DNA of 50,761 nt from Halarsenatibacter sp964630835. GTDB lineage: Bacteria; Bacillota; Halanaerobiia; Halanaerobiales; Halarsenatibacteraceae. Below, in pieces: positions 16,383-24,506 of this stretch; positions within the stretch are counted from its first letter, which is position 1; every line of letters starts with the position of its first letter. Below the pieces are notes generated by a model that did not search any database, had not been told where the DNA came from, and saw only the letters and a list, made by a program, of their open reading frames with translations. The position numbers and the translations under genes are program-made. The stretch covers positions 1 to 50,761 of the forward strand of contig CAZVZM010000008.1 of the NCBI GenBank assembly GCA_964630835.1. The letters are read 5' to 3'.

Positions 16383-17426
16383 TTAAAAATTAATTATACC
16401 TCCGTAAAGCTCCCAGAGAGGTAAGAGCAGAGCCAGAGCCATAAGTGCAACCAGACCGGCAAGCAAAATAACGGCAGCCGGTTCCAGATTTGAATTTAGT
16501 TTTTCCATGAGTTCTTTTTCTCTCTGCTGACAGTAATCTGCCGTGAATTTTAGAGTTTTTATCAGCTGACCGGATCTTTCTCCGCTTTTTAAGATGGGCT
16601 TCAAACTATCGGGTATAGGAAGCCAGAGAGCTGCAGAGTCCATTAATGATTTACCGGCGTTGATGTCATTTACTATTTCTTCAGTGCGCCGGATAATGAA
16701 GCTGCTGCCTGAAATCCTCGCAGCTCGATTTAAAGAAGAAGTGATTTCACCTCCTGAGGAAAGAGAGATTTGCAGAGCGCGAATATATCTTCTCAAAGCG
16801 CGGAAAAGAAGAAATTTTTTCAGTATCGGAGCTTTAGTGAGCAGGAATTTATCCATCACCGGGGGCATATTAATCATTCTCCTAACAATAAATATTGAAA
16901 TGGCAGCAGCGGCATAAAAAGAAACAGCCGCCGGGTGCAGAAACATTTCTACAGCGTAAATAAAGTTTACTGTAAAAAGGGGTAGCTCGAGATCCAGCTG
17001 ATGAAAGATGCCCACTAAACCCGGCAAAAATACGCGGGTGCTAAATATCAGCAAACATATAAAAGCAACAAAAGTTATAATTGGATAATAAAGCTTTTTC
17101 TCCAGCTCTATGAGATTTTCTCTCTTTGTTTTATAGTATTCTTTTAACAGGGGCAAAACTTTCAGAAGTTCTCCTCTTTTTACTCCCAGGCGAAACATAT
17201 TAATATAGAAAGGGGGCAAAAAATTCTGACAGCGTTTTATTGCTTCCTCTACACTCACTCCTGCTTCCAGGTCTTCATTCATAAATTTTAATGCTCGCTG
17301 TGCCTGACGGGAAAGGTTATTTTCCCGGGTGTATTGTACAGCCCGGGAAAAAGAATAACCTCCGCGAAGATACATAAGCCATTGATCGGAAATAAGAACA
17401 ATATTTTCGTAATCTTTTTTACTCAT
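16383..17426 (-). CDS. pilC: Type IV pilus inner-membrane platform protein PilC/GspF
   Basis: The 347-residue protein has the duplicated T2SSF domain: YLRGGYSFSRAVQYTRENN and FINMFRLGVKRGEL-like segments in the first half, RYIRALQISLSSGGEITSSL and KSGERSGQLIKTLKFTADYC in the second. Three membrane segments lie at about 110-135, 160-180 and 315-340. It forms the platform that PilB turns to add pilins. Its ATG overlaps the pilB stop by 4 bases, so the two are translationally coupled. Confidence 0.92.
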   Translation of the reverse strand: MSKKDYENIVLISDQWLMYLRGGYSFSRAVQYTRENNLSRQAQRALKFMNEDLEAGVSVEEAIKRCQNFLPPFYINMFRLGVKRGELLKVLPLLKEYYKTKRENLIELEKKLYYPIITFVAFICLLIFSTRVFLPGLVGIFHQLDLELPLFTVNFIYAVEMFLHPAAVSFYAAAAISIFIVRRMINMPPVMDKFLLTKAPILKKFLLFRALRRYIRALQISLSSGGEITSSLNRAARISGSSFIIRRTEEIVNDINAGKSLMDSAALWLPIPDSLKPILKSGERSGQLIKTLKFTADYCQQREKELMEKLNSNLEPAAVILLAGLVALMALALLLPLWELYGGIINF

Positions 17427-18538
17427 CCGAGTACCCTCCTGACTTCTCTTTTATCGGTTATACCCAGATTAACTTTTCTGATGCCATCGTCTCTTAGACT
17501 TCTGAAGAGTCTGTTGGTCAAAACTTTTCTTATATCTTCTCTGAGATCACCTGCCAAAATAGTTCGGCGCAAATCCTCATTTAAAGGTAAGACCTCCTGC
17601 AGTCCTGTTCTTCCCAGGTAACCCCTATCACCACAATTGGCGCATCCCTCTCCCAGGCACTTAGAACACAGCCTGCGTATCAATCTCTGCGCTATTGCCC
17701 CCAGCAGCGTCTCTGCAATGAGATAGGAGGGTATACCCATTTCTCTTAACCTGATAATTACACCAGGGGCATCAAGAGTATGGATTGTTGTCAAAACAAG
17801 ATGTCCTGTGAGAGCAGCTCTTACGGCTATAGCAGCTGTTTCTACATCGCGAATTTCTCCCAGCATAATTACATCTGGATCCTGTCTGAGTACTGCCCGC
17901 ATCTGATCAGCAAAACTTTCTCCGGCTGCGGTGTTAACATGAATCTGATTTACACCCTTTAAATAAATCTCTACAGGATCTTCCAGGGTTATAACATTTA
18001 AGTCTTCACCAATAATTTTTTGTAGACAGGCAAACAAAGTGGTTGTTTTCCCGCTTCCCGTGGGTCCGCTGACAAAAATCAATCCCTGATTTTTTGAAAT
18101 TAAATTTTGGACCATCTTAAGATTTTCTTCAACAAATCCCAGTTCATTCAGAGAAAATAGATTTGACCGGTCGGCCATATGTCTCAAAACAGCTTTTTCC
18201 CCTCTAACTGTAGGCATAACGGAAATTCTAAATTCCACCCTGTTACCATCACTATTTCTGTCTGGCAACCATTCCAGCAACCCCTCCTGTATCTCATCCG
18301 ATTTTGTGATATTGAGATCGGAGAGGAGTTTCAATCTTGCTATAAGACCGGAAATTTTTACTCCAGAATACAAATAGCCAGTTTCCAGAAGACCATCCAC
18401 TCGATAGCGAACTCTGCCTGAACTTTCGCCGGGCTCAAAGTGAATATCGCTGGCATTTATTTTCAAACCTTCTGCAATAAGACTGCTCAGCAGATTTTCC
18501 ACAGAGATATTTGTGGTTTTGACAGCTCCTTCAGGCAT
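17423..18538 (-). CDS. pilB: Type IV pilus assembly ATPase PilB/GspE
   Basis: From ATG 18538 (AGGAGG about 8 bases upstream) there are 371 residues: an N2 domain (DIHFEPGESSGRVRYRVDGL) and the ATPase core with Walker A GPTGSGKTTT, Asp box VITLEDPVEIYLKGVNQI, Walker B DVIMLGEIRD, the His box and a tetra-Cys zinc site (CSKC...CANC). It lacks the N1 domain, so it is shorter than full PilB (about 560) and closer to the short GspE/ComGA form. It powers fibre assembly. It is the first gene of the pilus operon. Confidence 0.92.
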   Translation of the reverse strand: MPEGAVKTTNISVENLLSSLIAEGLKINASDIHFEPGESSGRVRYRVDGLLETGYLYSGVKISGLIARLKLLSDLNITKSDEIQEGLLEWLPDRNSDGNRVEFRISVMPTVRGEKAVLRHMADRSNLFSLNELGFVEENLKMVQNLISKNQGLIFVSGPTGSGKTTTLFACLQKIIGEDLNVITLEDPVEIYLKGVNQIHVNTAAGESFADQMRAVLRQDPDVIMLGEIRDVETAAIAVRAALTGHLVLTTIHTLDAPGVIIRLREMGIPSYLIAETLLGAIAQRLIRRLCSKCLGEGCANCGDRGYLGRTGLQEVLPLNEDLRRTILAGDLREDIRKVLTNRLFRSLRDDGIRKVNLGITDKREVRRVLG

Positions 18539-18640
18539 ATTTATCACCTCCTGAATAATCTGATACTATTTATTTCTCTACAAGGAAAAATATTCCTTCT
18601 TTTATTTAACATTTTTTCTATATTTTTCTTTTTTAGGCCA

Positions 18641-18667
18641 ATAAAAATAGTCAGCCTTTCGGCTGAC
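18641..18667 (-). terminator. Terminator ahead of the pilus operon
   Basis: On the minus strand GTCAGCC and GGCTGAC form a 7-bp stem with a 4-base loop (GAAA), followed by TATTTTTATT. It closes the fur-crp-aroE transcript, after the repeat copy at 18.7 kb, and separates it from pilB. Confidence 0.78.
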
Positions 18668-18674
18668 AGCTGTT

Positions 18675-18870
18675 AATTTCGAGTATCTCTTCGCTTTATT
18701 TCTCCAGACCAGATGATGAGTTTTGTTTATATTCATTTCTATAATATTTATTCCAGGATGCCTTAAGCGAAAGCTTTAAAGCTCCATTCACAGTAAATAA
18801 ATTTTTTCCCTGCTTTAGTTTAGTTTTCGGCCAAAAAATAGTTGGACGTCTATGGCTTTCCAATATATTT
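18675..18870 (+). repeat. Intergenic repeat copy 2 (modules C tail-D-A, with terminal inverted repeat)
   Basis: The end of module C (aatttcgagtatctcttcgc) is followed by D (gatgagttttgtttatattc, then tttctata) and A (ttcacagtaaataaa, ttttttccctgctttag, ttagttttcggcc to 18832). The right end ctatggctttccaatatat (18850-18868) is an exact 19-base reverse complement of 47832-47850, the left end of copy 6. No gene is seen in the 371-base gap 18539-18910 apart from this and the terminator. Confidence 0.78.
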
Positions 18871-18910
18871 AGCTTTGCCAAAAAATTAAATCTCTATCTT
18901 TAATATATCT

Positions 18911-19813
18911 CTATTCCATGGTAATGTATCTTTCCCGGGGAAGCAGATCAAGAGGAAAATCGACCTCTTCAAACCATATTTTATGAGCCACTTCCGCCTG
19001 ATATACGAGCATTCTCAGACCATTTTCGCGCCGACAGCCCTTTTTGCGAGCAAGTTTCATAAGAGCAGAAGGGGGATAAGGATAGCTGAGATCGAAAATG
19101 CGCTGATGAGATTCAATTTCCTCCGCCCCTGGAAATAATTCCCCTTTCCAGCCCAGGGGAGTGGCGTCAACAATCAGATCCACTTCTGAAATTAAAGCAG
19201 AGATATCCTCCTTTTTCCAGGAGACTATCTGCCAGTTTGCGCAACTTTCCACCAGCAGATCATCAGCCAGCCTCTCCGCCCTTTTTGGGGTGCGATTGGC
19301 AACAAATATTTGCAGATTAACCGGGGATATACCATAGCACAGTGATGCCGTTACCGCCCGGGCAGCTCCTCCTGCCCCCAGCAATAGCACGCCGATTGAC
19401 GAATTTTCACCTGAAAACCACTGTGAAAATAGACGCTCCAGAGCAACAACATCCGTATTGAAGCCCTTCTTCAAACCGTTCTCAAAGTGAACAGTATTAA
19501 CCGCTCCCACCTCTTCAGCCATTTCACCGAGCTCATCCAGCTCAGAAATCACCATTTCTTTAAAAGGATAGGTGAGATTTATCCCTGTAAAAGTTAGAAC
19601 CTCAAGGCCTTTTAAGGCAGAGAAGAAAACTTCTTGATGAAGCGCGAAAGCCTTGTAAAAGGCGGAAATATTTTTTCTCTTATATACTAAATTATGAAGC
19701 CGGGGGCTTAAACTTTCCGAAACGTCTGTTCCGAGAAGACCGGTGACGTGACCGGGACAAATTCGGTAATTCTCGCTGCTTTTAGCTCTCTTTTTGCCAG
19801 TATCAGACATCAT
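18911..19813 (-). CDS. aroE: Shikimate dehydrogenase
   Basis: A 300-residue protein with the AroE layout: substrate domain GLLGTDVSESLSPRLHNLVY and GINLTYPFKEMV (catalytic Lys), GAVNTVHFENGLKKGFNTD, then the NADP domain with LLLGAGGAARAV and ANRTPKRAERLA, and DATPLGWKG. It reduces 3-dehydroshikimate to shikimate. It overlaps the Crp-like gene by 11 bases. ATGs at 19813 and 19810 are equally usable. Confidence 0.93.
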   Translation of the reverse strand: MMSDTGKKRAKSSENYRICPGHVTGLLGTDVSESLSPRLHNLVYKRKNISAFYKAFALHQEVFFSALKGLEVLTFTGINLTYPFKEMVISELDELGEMAEEVGAVNTVHFENGLKKGFNTDVVALERLFSQWFSGENSSIGVLLLGAGGAARAVTASLCYGISPVNLQIFVANRTPKRAERLADDLLVESCANWQIVSWKKEDISALISEVDLIVDATPLGWKGELFPGAEEIESHQRIFDLSYPYPPSALMKLARKKGCRRENGLRMLVYQAEVAHKIWFEEVDFPLDLLPRERYITME

Positions 19814-20492
19814 CAAGAATCTCTCTCAATCCATCTTCATCCAGCAGAACAATTCTGCGGTCCTCTATGGTAATAAGCCCCCTGTCGATAAGTGCATTAA
19901 TCGTCTTTGTTACCGTCACTCTGCTCACACCGAGAAGATTGGCAATCTCCTGATGTGTCAAAATGAGATCGATCGTGGTCCTGTCATCCTCCCTGCGGCC
20001 AAAATCTTTTCCAAAGCGCAAAAGCAGACTGGCCATCCTCTGGCGGGCATCATGAAAAACCAGATCTCTTACCTGACTCGTTAAAAGGCGGGTTTTTTTG
20101 GAAAGATTTTCGATAATTTTAAGAGCCAGGCGGGGTTTTTGAATTATCATTTCCTCCAGGCGAAAATAGGGCAGTGTTAAAAGCCGGGCTTTTTTTTGAA
20201 CCTCCGCTGTAACAGGATGGGGGCTGTGATCAAATAAAGAGATTTCACCGAAAAGATCTCCCTCCTGAAGTATCGACATTACCTTTTCTTTACCCTCAGG
20301 AGAAAGCATCGACAGCTTAACCCGACCGTTGACGAGTAGATAGAGATTTTTGCTCTCATCAGCTTCAAAAAAAATCACTTCCCCCTCCTCAAACTTTCGC
20401 ACGGTGCTATTTTCACAGATCATCCGGATTTCTTCCATATCCAGCCGGGAAAAGACAGCCATATCCTTCAGGCAATCTTCTGTAGCCTGCAA
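19803..20492 (-). CDS. Crp/Fnr-family transcriptional regulator
   Basis: The 229-residue protein has a cNMP-binding-type beta-roll at about 15-125 (KFEEGEVIFFEADESKNLYL, LFGEISLFDHSPHPVTAEV) and a winged helix at about 165-225 (HQEIANLLGVSRVTVTKTIN). No Fnr-type Cys cluster is visible; the few cysteines (near residues 7 and 27) are at the start. The roll has GEISLFD instead of the cAMP-binding GE(L)xxxxxxPR(S/T)A signature, so the ligand is unclear. It starts at TTG two bases after fur ends, so it is co-transcribed with fur and aroE. Confidence 0.87.
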   Translation of the reverse strand: MQATEDCLKDMAVFSRLDMEEIRMICENSTVRKFEEGEVIFFEADESKNLYLLVNGRVKLSMLSPEGKEKVMSILQEGDLFGEISLFDHSPHPVTAEVQKKARLLTLPYFRLEEMIIQKPRLALKIIENLSKKTRLLTSQVRDLVFHDARQRMASLLLRFGKDFGRREDDRTTIDLILTHQEIANLLGVSRVTVTKTINALIDRGLITIEDRRIVLLDEDGLREILDDV

Positions 20493-20494
20493 AA

Positions 20495-20938
20495 TTATTC
20501 TCCCCCCTCACAATCCTCACAGTAACCGAAAAATTTAATGAAGTGATTCACAGGAACAAAACAGTACTTTTTTTCCAGCTTTTTTTCAAAATTAATCAAA
20601 TCCTCATCGTTAAACTCGATTATTTTATCACAGTCCAGGCATATCATGTGATGGTGATGTTTTTTTGATTCGCGAAGTTCGTAATACTTATGATCGCTGT
20701 CAAAATCAAGGCGATGAATAAAATCAAGATCACAGAATAGATCAAGGCTGCGGTATATTGTAGCAAGGCCGATGTCAGGATTAATCCTTTTAACCTCTTC
20801 ATGAAGCTCCTCTGCTGTAAAGTGTCGGTGTTTATGAGAAATAATGGTTTTGATAATATCTCGCCTCTGTTCGGTAAGTTTATAATTATTTTGACGCAAT
20901 TTATCGATAAAGGCTTCCAGTAAATTTTTTTTCTCCAC
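20495..20938 (-). CDS. fur: Fur-family metal-responsive repressor
   Basis: The 147-residue protein has the winged helix (YKLTEQRRDIIKTIISHKHR, FTAEELHEEVKR, LATIYRSLDLF) and the metal-binding C-terminal domain with KHHHHMICLDCDKIIEFND and a second CEDC, giving two CxxC pairs for structural zinc. LATIYRSLDLF and the HHHHMIC stretch favour Fur over PerR or Zur, but this is a judgement. The start is GTG; GGGGGGG and TTAGG lie upstream. Its promoter region is shared with the divergent abrB. Confidence 0.9.
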   Translation of the reverse strand: MEKKNLLEAFIDKLRQNNYKLTEQRRDIIKTIISHKHRHFTAEELHEEVKRINPDIGLATIYRSLDLFCDLDFIHRLDFDSDHKYYELRESKKHHHHMICLDCDKIIEFNDEDLINFEKKLEKKYCFVPVNHFIKFFGYCEDCEGGE

Positions 20939-20985
20939 CCTAACCCCCCCAGTTAATGGCCATTCCGACCGAATATTTTAACCGA

Positions 20986-21014
20986 TTGACTTGTCTCGCC
21001 GCACATAATATAAT
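20986..21014 (+). promoter_or_regulatory. Sigma-A promoter of abrB (second copy)
   Basis: TTGACT (20986-20991), 17-base spacer, TATAAT (21009-21014). The abrB ribosome site AAAGGAGG follows about 45 bases later. Confidence 0.88.
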
Positions 21015-21071
21015 AGTTTATAGAATCTAATGTCGAATAATGCAATAAAAAGTAGAAAAAGGAGGCATGCA

Positions 21072-21317
21072 ATGAAAGCTACAGGTATTGTCAGAAAAGT
21101 CGACGAACTCGGCCGGATGGTTATCCCCATTGAGCTGCGTAAAACAATGGATATTGATAAGAAAGATCCAATTGAGATCTATGTGGAAGATGGAAACATT
21201 ATTCTGAAGAAATATCAACCCGGCTGCGTTTTCTGCGGCGAAACTGAAAGCACGGTTAATTACAGGGAAAAAACCGTGTGCGAAAACTGCCTGCATGAAA
21301 TGGCTGAAATGAGTTAA
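21072..21317 (+). CDS. abrB: AbrB/SpoVT-family regulator, second copy
   Basis: From ATG 21072 (AAAGGAGG upstream) this 81-residue protein opens MKATGIVRKVDELGRMVIPI, nearly identical to Bacillus AbrB, then ELRKTMDIDKKDPIEIYVED and NIILKKYQPG. Like its paralogue at 3.5 kb it ends with two CxxC pairs (CVFCG and CENC) and could bind zinc. It is divergent from fur. The two copies differ mainly after residue 50, so they could form mixed tetramers or have distinct targets. Confidence 0.92.
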   Translation: MKATGIVRKVDELGRMVIPIELRKTMDIDKKDPIEIYVEDGNIILKKYQPGCVFCGETESTVNYREKTVCENCLHEMAEMS

Positions 21318-21395
21318 ATATGATCATCAATATCTGACTAAAAAAGCCCCAATTAACTTTAACAATTTACATCTTTACAATTGCGCTCTATAATA

Positions 21396-21429
21396 AACAG
21401 CACCCCGCATGGGGTGCTGTTAAATTTTT
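21396..21429. terminator. Bidirectional terminator between abrB and sleB
   Basis: AACAGCACCCC (21396-21406) and GGGGTGCTGTT (21411-21421) form a perfect 11-bp stem with loop GCAT. T-rich tracts follow on both strands (aaattttt on plus; attatagag side on minus is weaker), so it can serve both converging genes. Confidence 0.88.
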
Positions 21430-21437
21430 CGGTTTAT

Positions 21438-22133
21438 CTATCTGGCGAACACATGAGCTCCAATTCTTTTAACGATTGGGCGGTTGGATATCCAGGCCAG
21501 ATTTGTAGCTACTTCAGGATTGTAGAAAAACAGAGAATCTCGACTGGGATCATATCCAAGCAGAGCCGCTCTGGCTGCATTCATAGAATTCTCGTCCGGA
21601 TAGAGATTTGCCTGGCCGTCCATGAGAGAGCTAAACTGACCTTCATCTCCAATAACCTCCTGAATATTATCGGGAAATCTTTCATCTTCAACTCTATTTA
21701 AAATAACAGCACCGACGGCAACCATACCCCGGAAATTTTCTCCGCGTGCTTCACCGTGTATAACCCGGGCAAGCGCCAGCAAATCGCTGCGGGAAATGTT
21801 CATTTTACTTATCAACTGATCTCCATCAAAATATGACAGCATCTTCCTGTCAACATACCCTGTTACATCCAGATCCATTTCCTCCTGAAATTGAACTACA
21901 GCCTCCCTGGTGGCAGGACCGAAAAGTCCATCTATTGCCCCCTGATAATATCCATCTTTCTTCAGCTCTCTCTGTAGAAGAGCAATATCCGCCCCTTCCT
22001 CCCCGCGGTGGAGTTCTCTTTCACCAAGATACAGGTTATCATAACCCAAAATCTCCTCTTCAGCCTGTGCCATCAGCGTAATCAGCACAATTGCAGCAAT
22101 TAAACAAAGCCCAATCATTTTCTTCAACATCAT
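21438..22133 (-). CDS. sleB: SleB-type cell wall hydrolase with peptidoglycan-binding domain
   Basis: From ATG 22133 (AGAGGTG six bases upstream) there are 231 residues: a signal peptide (about 1-24, ending AQA), a PG_binding_1 domain at about 40-100 (ADIALLQRELKKDGYYQGAI, DGLFGPATREAVVQFQ), and a hydrolase_2 (SleB/CwlJ) domain (LARVIHGEARGENFRGMVAV, GAVILNRV, FFYNPEVATN). The family are lytic transglycosylases that open spore cortex or vegetative wall. It is not proof of sporulation, because vegetative homologues exist. It follows yqeG by about 50 bases. Confidence 0.9.
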   Translation of the reverse strand: MMLKKMIGLCLIAAIVLITLMAQAEEEILGYDNLYLGERELHRGEEGADIALLQRELKKDGYYQGAIDGLFGPATREAVVQFQEEMDLDVTGYVDRKMLSYFDGDQLISKMNISRSDLLALARVIHGEARGENFRGMVAVGAVILNRVEDERFPDNIQEVIGDEGQFSSLMDGQANLYPDENSMNAARAALLGYDPSRDSLFFYNPEVATNLAWISNRPIVKRIGAHVFAR

Positions 22134-22186
22134 TCGTCTCACCTCTTGTTCTGCGCATTAAGCCCGCAGCAAACTCTATTTTTTAC

Positions 22187-22663
22187 CTAACGAAACAGCC
22201 GTTCCATTCGGCGCATGATCCTTGTCACAATGAAATCCTTATCCTCCAGGGGAGGCACAAGTATTGTATAGAAACCAGCTAGATTCCCCCCCAGAATATC
22301 TGTAAATATTTGATCCCCTACCACAACCATGCTGTCATCGGTCAGCTCAAACATATCCCTGGCTCGATAAAATGATCTCTTCAGCGGTTTAAGGGATTGG
22401 CTCAAAACCTGCACCCCAAAGAGCTTTTCAACATATTCAGCTCTTTCTCTGATTGTGTTGGACACAAAACATATATTGAAGTTCATGCCCAGCGCCTTCT
22501 CTATCCACTTTCTTATATCTCCGGGGATCTCTCTGCTGGAATAAGGCATGATGGTATTATCTATATCTATTATTATTCCTCGAAACCCCTCTCTCTTTAA
22601 CCCTTTCAGATCTATTTCTACAAGGCCGCTCGCTGTCATATCGGGTTTGAATTTATTCAGCAT
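22187..22663 (-). CDS. yqeG: YqeG-family HAD phosphatase
   Basis: From ATG 22663 (GGGGTGAT upstream) it has 158 residues. HAD motif I is IIIDIDNTIMPYSS, motif II CFVSNT, and the late motifs KPLKRSF and VVVGDQIFTDILGGNLAG. The family (TIGR01668) acts on small phosphates, with the mitochondrial relative PTPMT/GEP4 acting on phosphatidylglycerophosphate, so a phospholipid role is possible. It has its own promoter at 22698-22726. Confidence 0.9.
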   Translation of the reverse strand: MLNKFKPDMTASGLVEIDLKGLKREGFRGIIIDIDNTIMPYSSREIPGDIRKWIEKALGMNFNICFVSNTIRERAEYVEKLFGVQVLSQSLKPLKRSFYRARDMFELTDDSMVVVGDQIFTDILGGNLAGFYTILVPPLEDKDFIVTRIMRRMERLFR

Positions 22664-22697
22664 TTTCTTATCACCCCGGATTGGTTTGACCATAACA

Positions 22698-22726
22698 ATT
22701 ATAGTAAAAGATGCTACGGCAGTCAA
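22698..22726 (-). promoter_or_regulatory. Sigma-A promoter of yqeG-sleB
   Basis: On the minus strand TTGACT (22721-22726), 17-base spacer, TATAAT (22698-22703), 35 bases before the yqeG ATG. Confidence 0.85.
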
Positions 22727-22799
22727 ACATGATTATTATTATCCTAAAATATTTAGTGAGCTTGACTGTCACATGAAATTATTTTAAAAAATAATAAGT

Positions 22800-22918
22800 G
22801 CTGCCTCCATAAAAGCTCCTTCCAGAATTTACGCTCAGCCCAAAACCTCCTGATTTCGAGGACACAATTTGTTGCTCTGAACATGATCCGGACTTCAAAA
22901 ATCTCGAGCATCACCCCG
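22800..22918 (+). repeat. Intergenic repeat copy 3 (modules B-C)
   Basis: Module B (gctgcctccataaaagctcc, then acgctcagcc and acctcctga) passes into module C (gaggacacaatttgttg, ctgaacatgatccgg, aaaatctcgagcatcacc). It aligns along its whole length with 47935-48052 of copy 6, with many substitutions, and fills most of the gap between yqeG and the DUF4911 gene. Confidence 0.72.
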
Positions 22919-22929
22919 GGAGAAAGACC

Positions 22930-23202
22930 TCAATTTAATGGCGGACTATCCTTCAAATCATCCCGGATAATTTCTACAGAAAATCTTTTGCTTAAATCTT
23001 TTAATACCTTTAGAACTACATCATAGGTGCCCGGTGTCAGATCTATTTTAATCAGTCCTGGCTCATCTTCTTCCAGTGTAACCATCGCAATCCCTTCATA
23101 GGATTTAAAAACCATGTCCACAAATACCAGCTCATCTTCGGGCACACGTGCTAAAATCTTGAATGTATCCCGGGGAGGATCAAATTTCTCCTCAGCTTTC
23201 AT
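22930..23202 (-). CDS. DUF4911 protein
   Basis: From ATG 23202 the protein has 90 residues: FKILARVPEDELVFVDMVFK, SYEGIAMVTL, then LIKIDLTPGTYDVVLKVLKD. This matches DUF4911, a small domain usually encoded right after U32 proteases in clostridia. Function is unknown; the predicted fold is like a small RNA/ligand-binding ferredoxin domain. It overlaps the end of the U32 gene by 11 bases. Confidence 0.75.
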   Translation of the reverse strand: MKAEEKFDPPRDTFKILARVPEDELVFVDMVFKSYEGIAMVTLEEDEPGLIKIDLTPGTYDVVLKVLKDLSKRFSVEIIRDDLKDSPPLN

Positions 23203-24418
23203 CTTTTTCACGCCTGATAATATAGTTTTCACCGATCTCTTCATTAACTTCCATTTTAACAGTAGACTCGGGATGACGGGCGGCTTCAATTTCATTACCC
23301 TCCGCATCATAAATTTTTTCCACCTTCTGGCGAATAACCCGGCAGCCCGGTCCAAATATCTCCACTTCATCGCCTGGAGAAAATTTATTCTTTACTTTAA
23401 CGATAGCCAGTTCCGCTTCCGGTAAATATCCCTGCACAATGCCCAAAAACCTGTATGGCCGAATATAGCTGGAGCTTTTATAATTTTGCCCTTCCTCTCC
23501 GGGATCTCCATCAAAAAATCCTTCTGTATATGGACGATGGCTAATTTTATTGAGCTCCTTCTGCCATCTTTCCCTGATAACATACTCTTCAGGCGATCTG
23601 GCAAATTCATCGAGGGCCGCGCGGTAAACTGAAGTAACAGTGGCTACATAATTTACACTTTTCATTCTACCTTCAATTTTGATAGAATCAACGCCTAATT
23701 CTATAACCTCTGGCAAACGGGAAAGGAGATTTAAATCTCGAGAGTTCAGGATATACGTGCCGTGTTTGTCCTGAGTGATGGGAAAATATTCTCCCGGCCT
23801 CTCTTCTTCAACCAGTTTATATTTCCAGCGGCAGGGTTGAGCGCAATCTCCCACATTTGCATCTCTGCCGGTCATATAGCTGCTGAGCAGGCATCGACCC
23901 GAATAGGATATACACATGGCTCCATGGATAAAAATTTCCACTTCTACATCACTTTTTTTAATTATCTCCTTAATTTCAGTTCGTGAGAGTTCCCGGGCCA
24001 GTATTATCCTTTTCAATCCCCGCTCACTCCAGAATCGAGCCCCAGCCCAGTTCACTGTGCTGGCCTGAGTGCTCAAATGAAGGGGAACATCTATATTATT
24101 TTCCTCGATAAGATAAATAACCCCCGGATCAGAAACAATAACCCCGTCAACATCAGCCTCTTCCAGAAAAGAAAGGTAATCAACAATTTTCTGCAGATGG
24201 TTGTTATGCGGCAGTATGTTTGCTGTAACATAAACTTTCTTTTCCCGCTGATGAGCATACTCAACCGCTCTTTCGATTTCAGATCTATCAAAATTATCAG
24301 CGCGGGCTCTCAGGCCAAAATTTTTTCCTCCACAGTAAACAGCATCAGCTCCGTAATCAAGGGCTATTTTCAATTTTTTTAGATTTCCGGCTGGAGCAAG
24401 CAATTCTGGCAGTTCCAT
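23192..24418 (-). CDS. U32-family peptidase (RlhA/TrhP-like)
   Basis: From ATG 24418 (GGGAGGAT eight bases upstream) it has 408 residues, starting MELPELLAPAGNLKKLKIAL. The family signature is EIFIHGAMCISYSGRCLLSS, with the Cys set (MC, RC, DCAQPC) that may hold a cofactor. Members such as TrhP act in tRNA 5-hydroxyuridine formation and RlhA in 23S C2501 hydroxylation; proteolysis is less certain than the name suggests. Next genes are DUF4911 and, upstream, mltG. Confidence 0.9.
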   Translation of the reverse strand: MELPELLAPAGNLKKLKIALDYGADAVYCGGKNFGLRARADNFDRSEIERAVEYAHQREKKVYVTANILPHNNHLQKIVDYLSFLEEADVDGVIVSDPGVIYLIEENNIDVPLHLSTQASTVNWAGARFWSERGLKRIILARELSRTEIKEIIKKSDVEVEIFIHGAMCISYSGRCLLSSYMTGRDANVGDCAQPCRWKYKLVEEERPGEYFPITQDKHGTYILNSRDLNLLSRLPEVIELGVDSIKIEGRMKSVNYVATVTSVYRAALDEFARSPEEYVIRERWQKELNKISHRPYTEGFFDGDPGEEGQNYKSSSYIRPYRFLGIVQGYLPEAELAIVKVKNKFSPGDEVEIFGPGCRVIRQKVEKIYDAEGNEIEAARHPESTVKMEVNEEIGENYIIRREKDES

Positions 24419-24506
24419 AAGTTTATCCTCCCGCAAAATTTTGTAAGTATCTAGTTTGCATATTTGCAGGTCACATTGTTGCTATATTGCCCGAAGAAGA
24501 CAGATT

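Noticed and set aside
18696..18881. Short minus-strand open frame inside repeat copy 2
   Set aside because: The frame is not shared by the other repeat copies, so it is chance within a non-coding repeat.
21438..22133. Evidence for sporulation from the SleB-type gene
   Set aside because: SleB/CwlJ-domain hydrolases also occur in non-sporulating bacteria, and no other spore gene is in the window.
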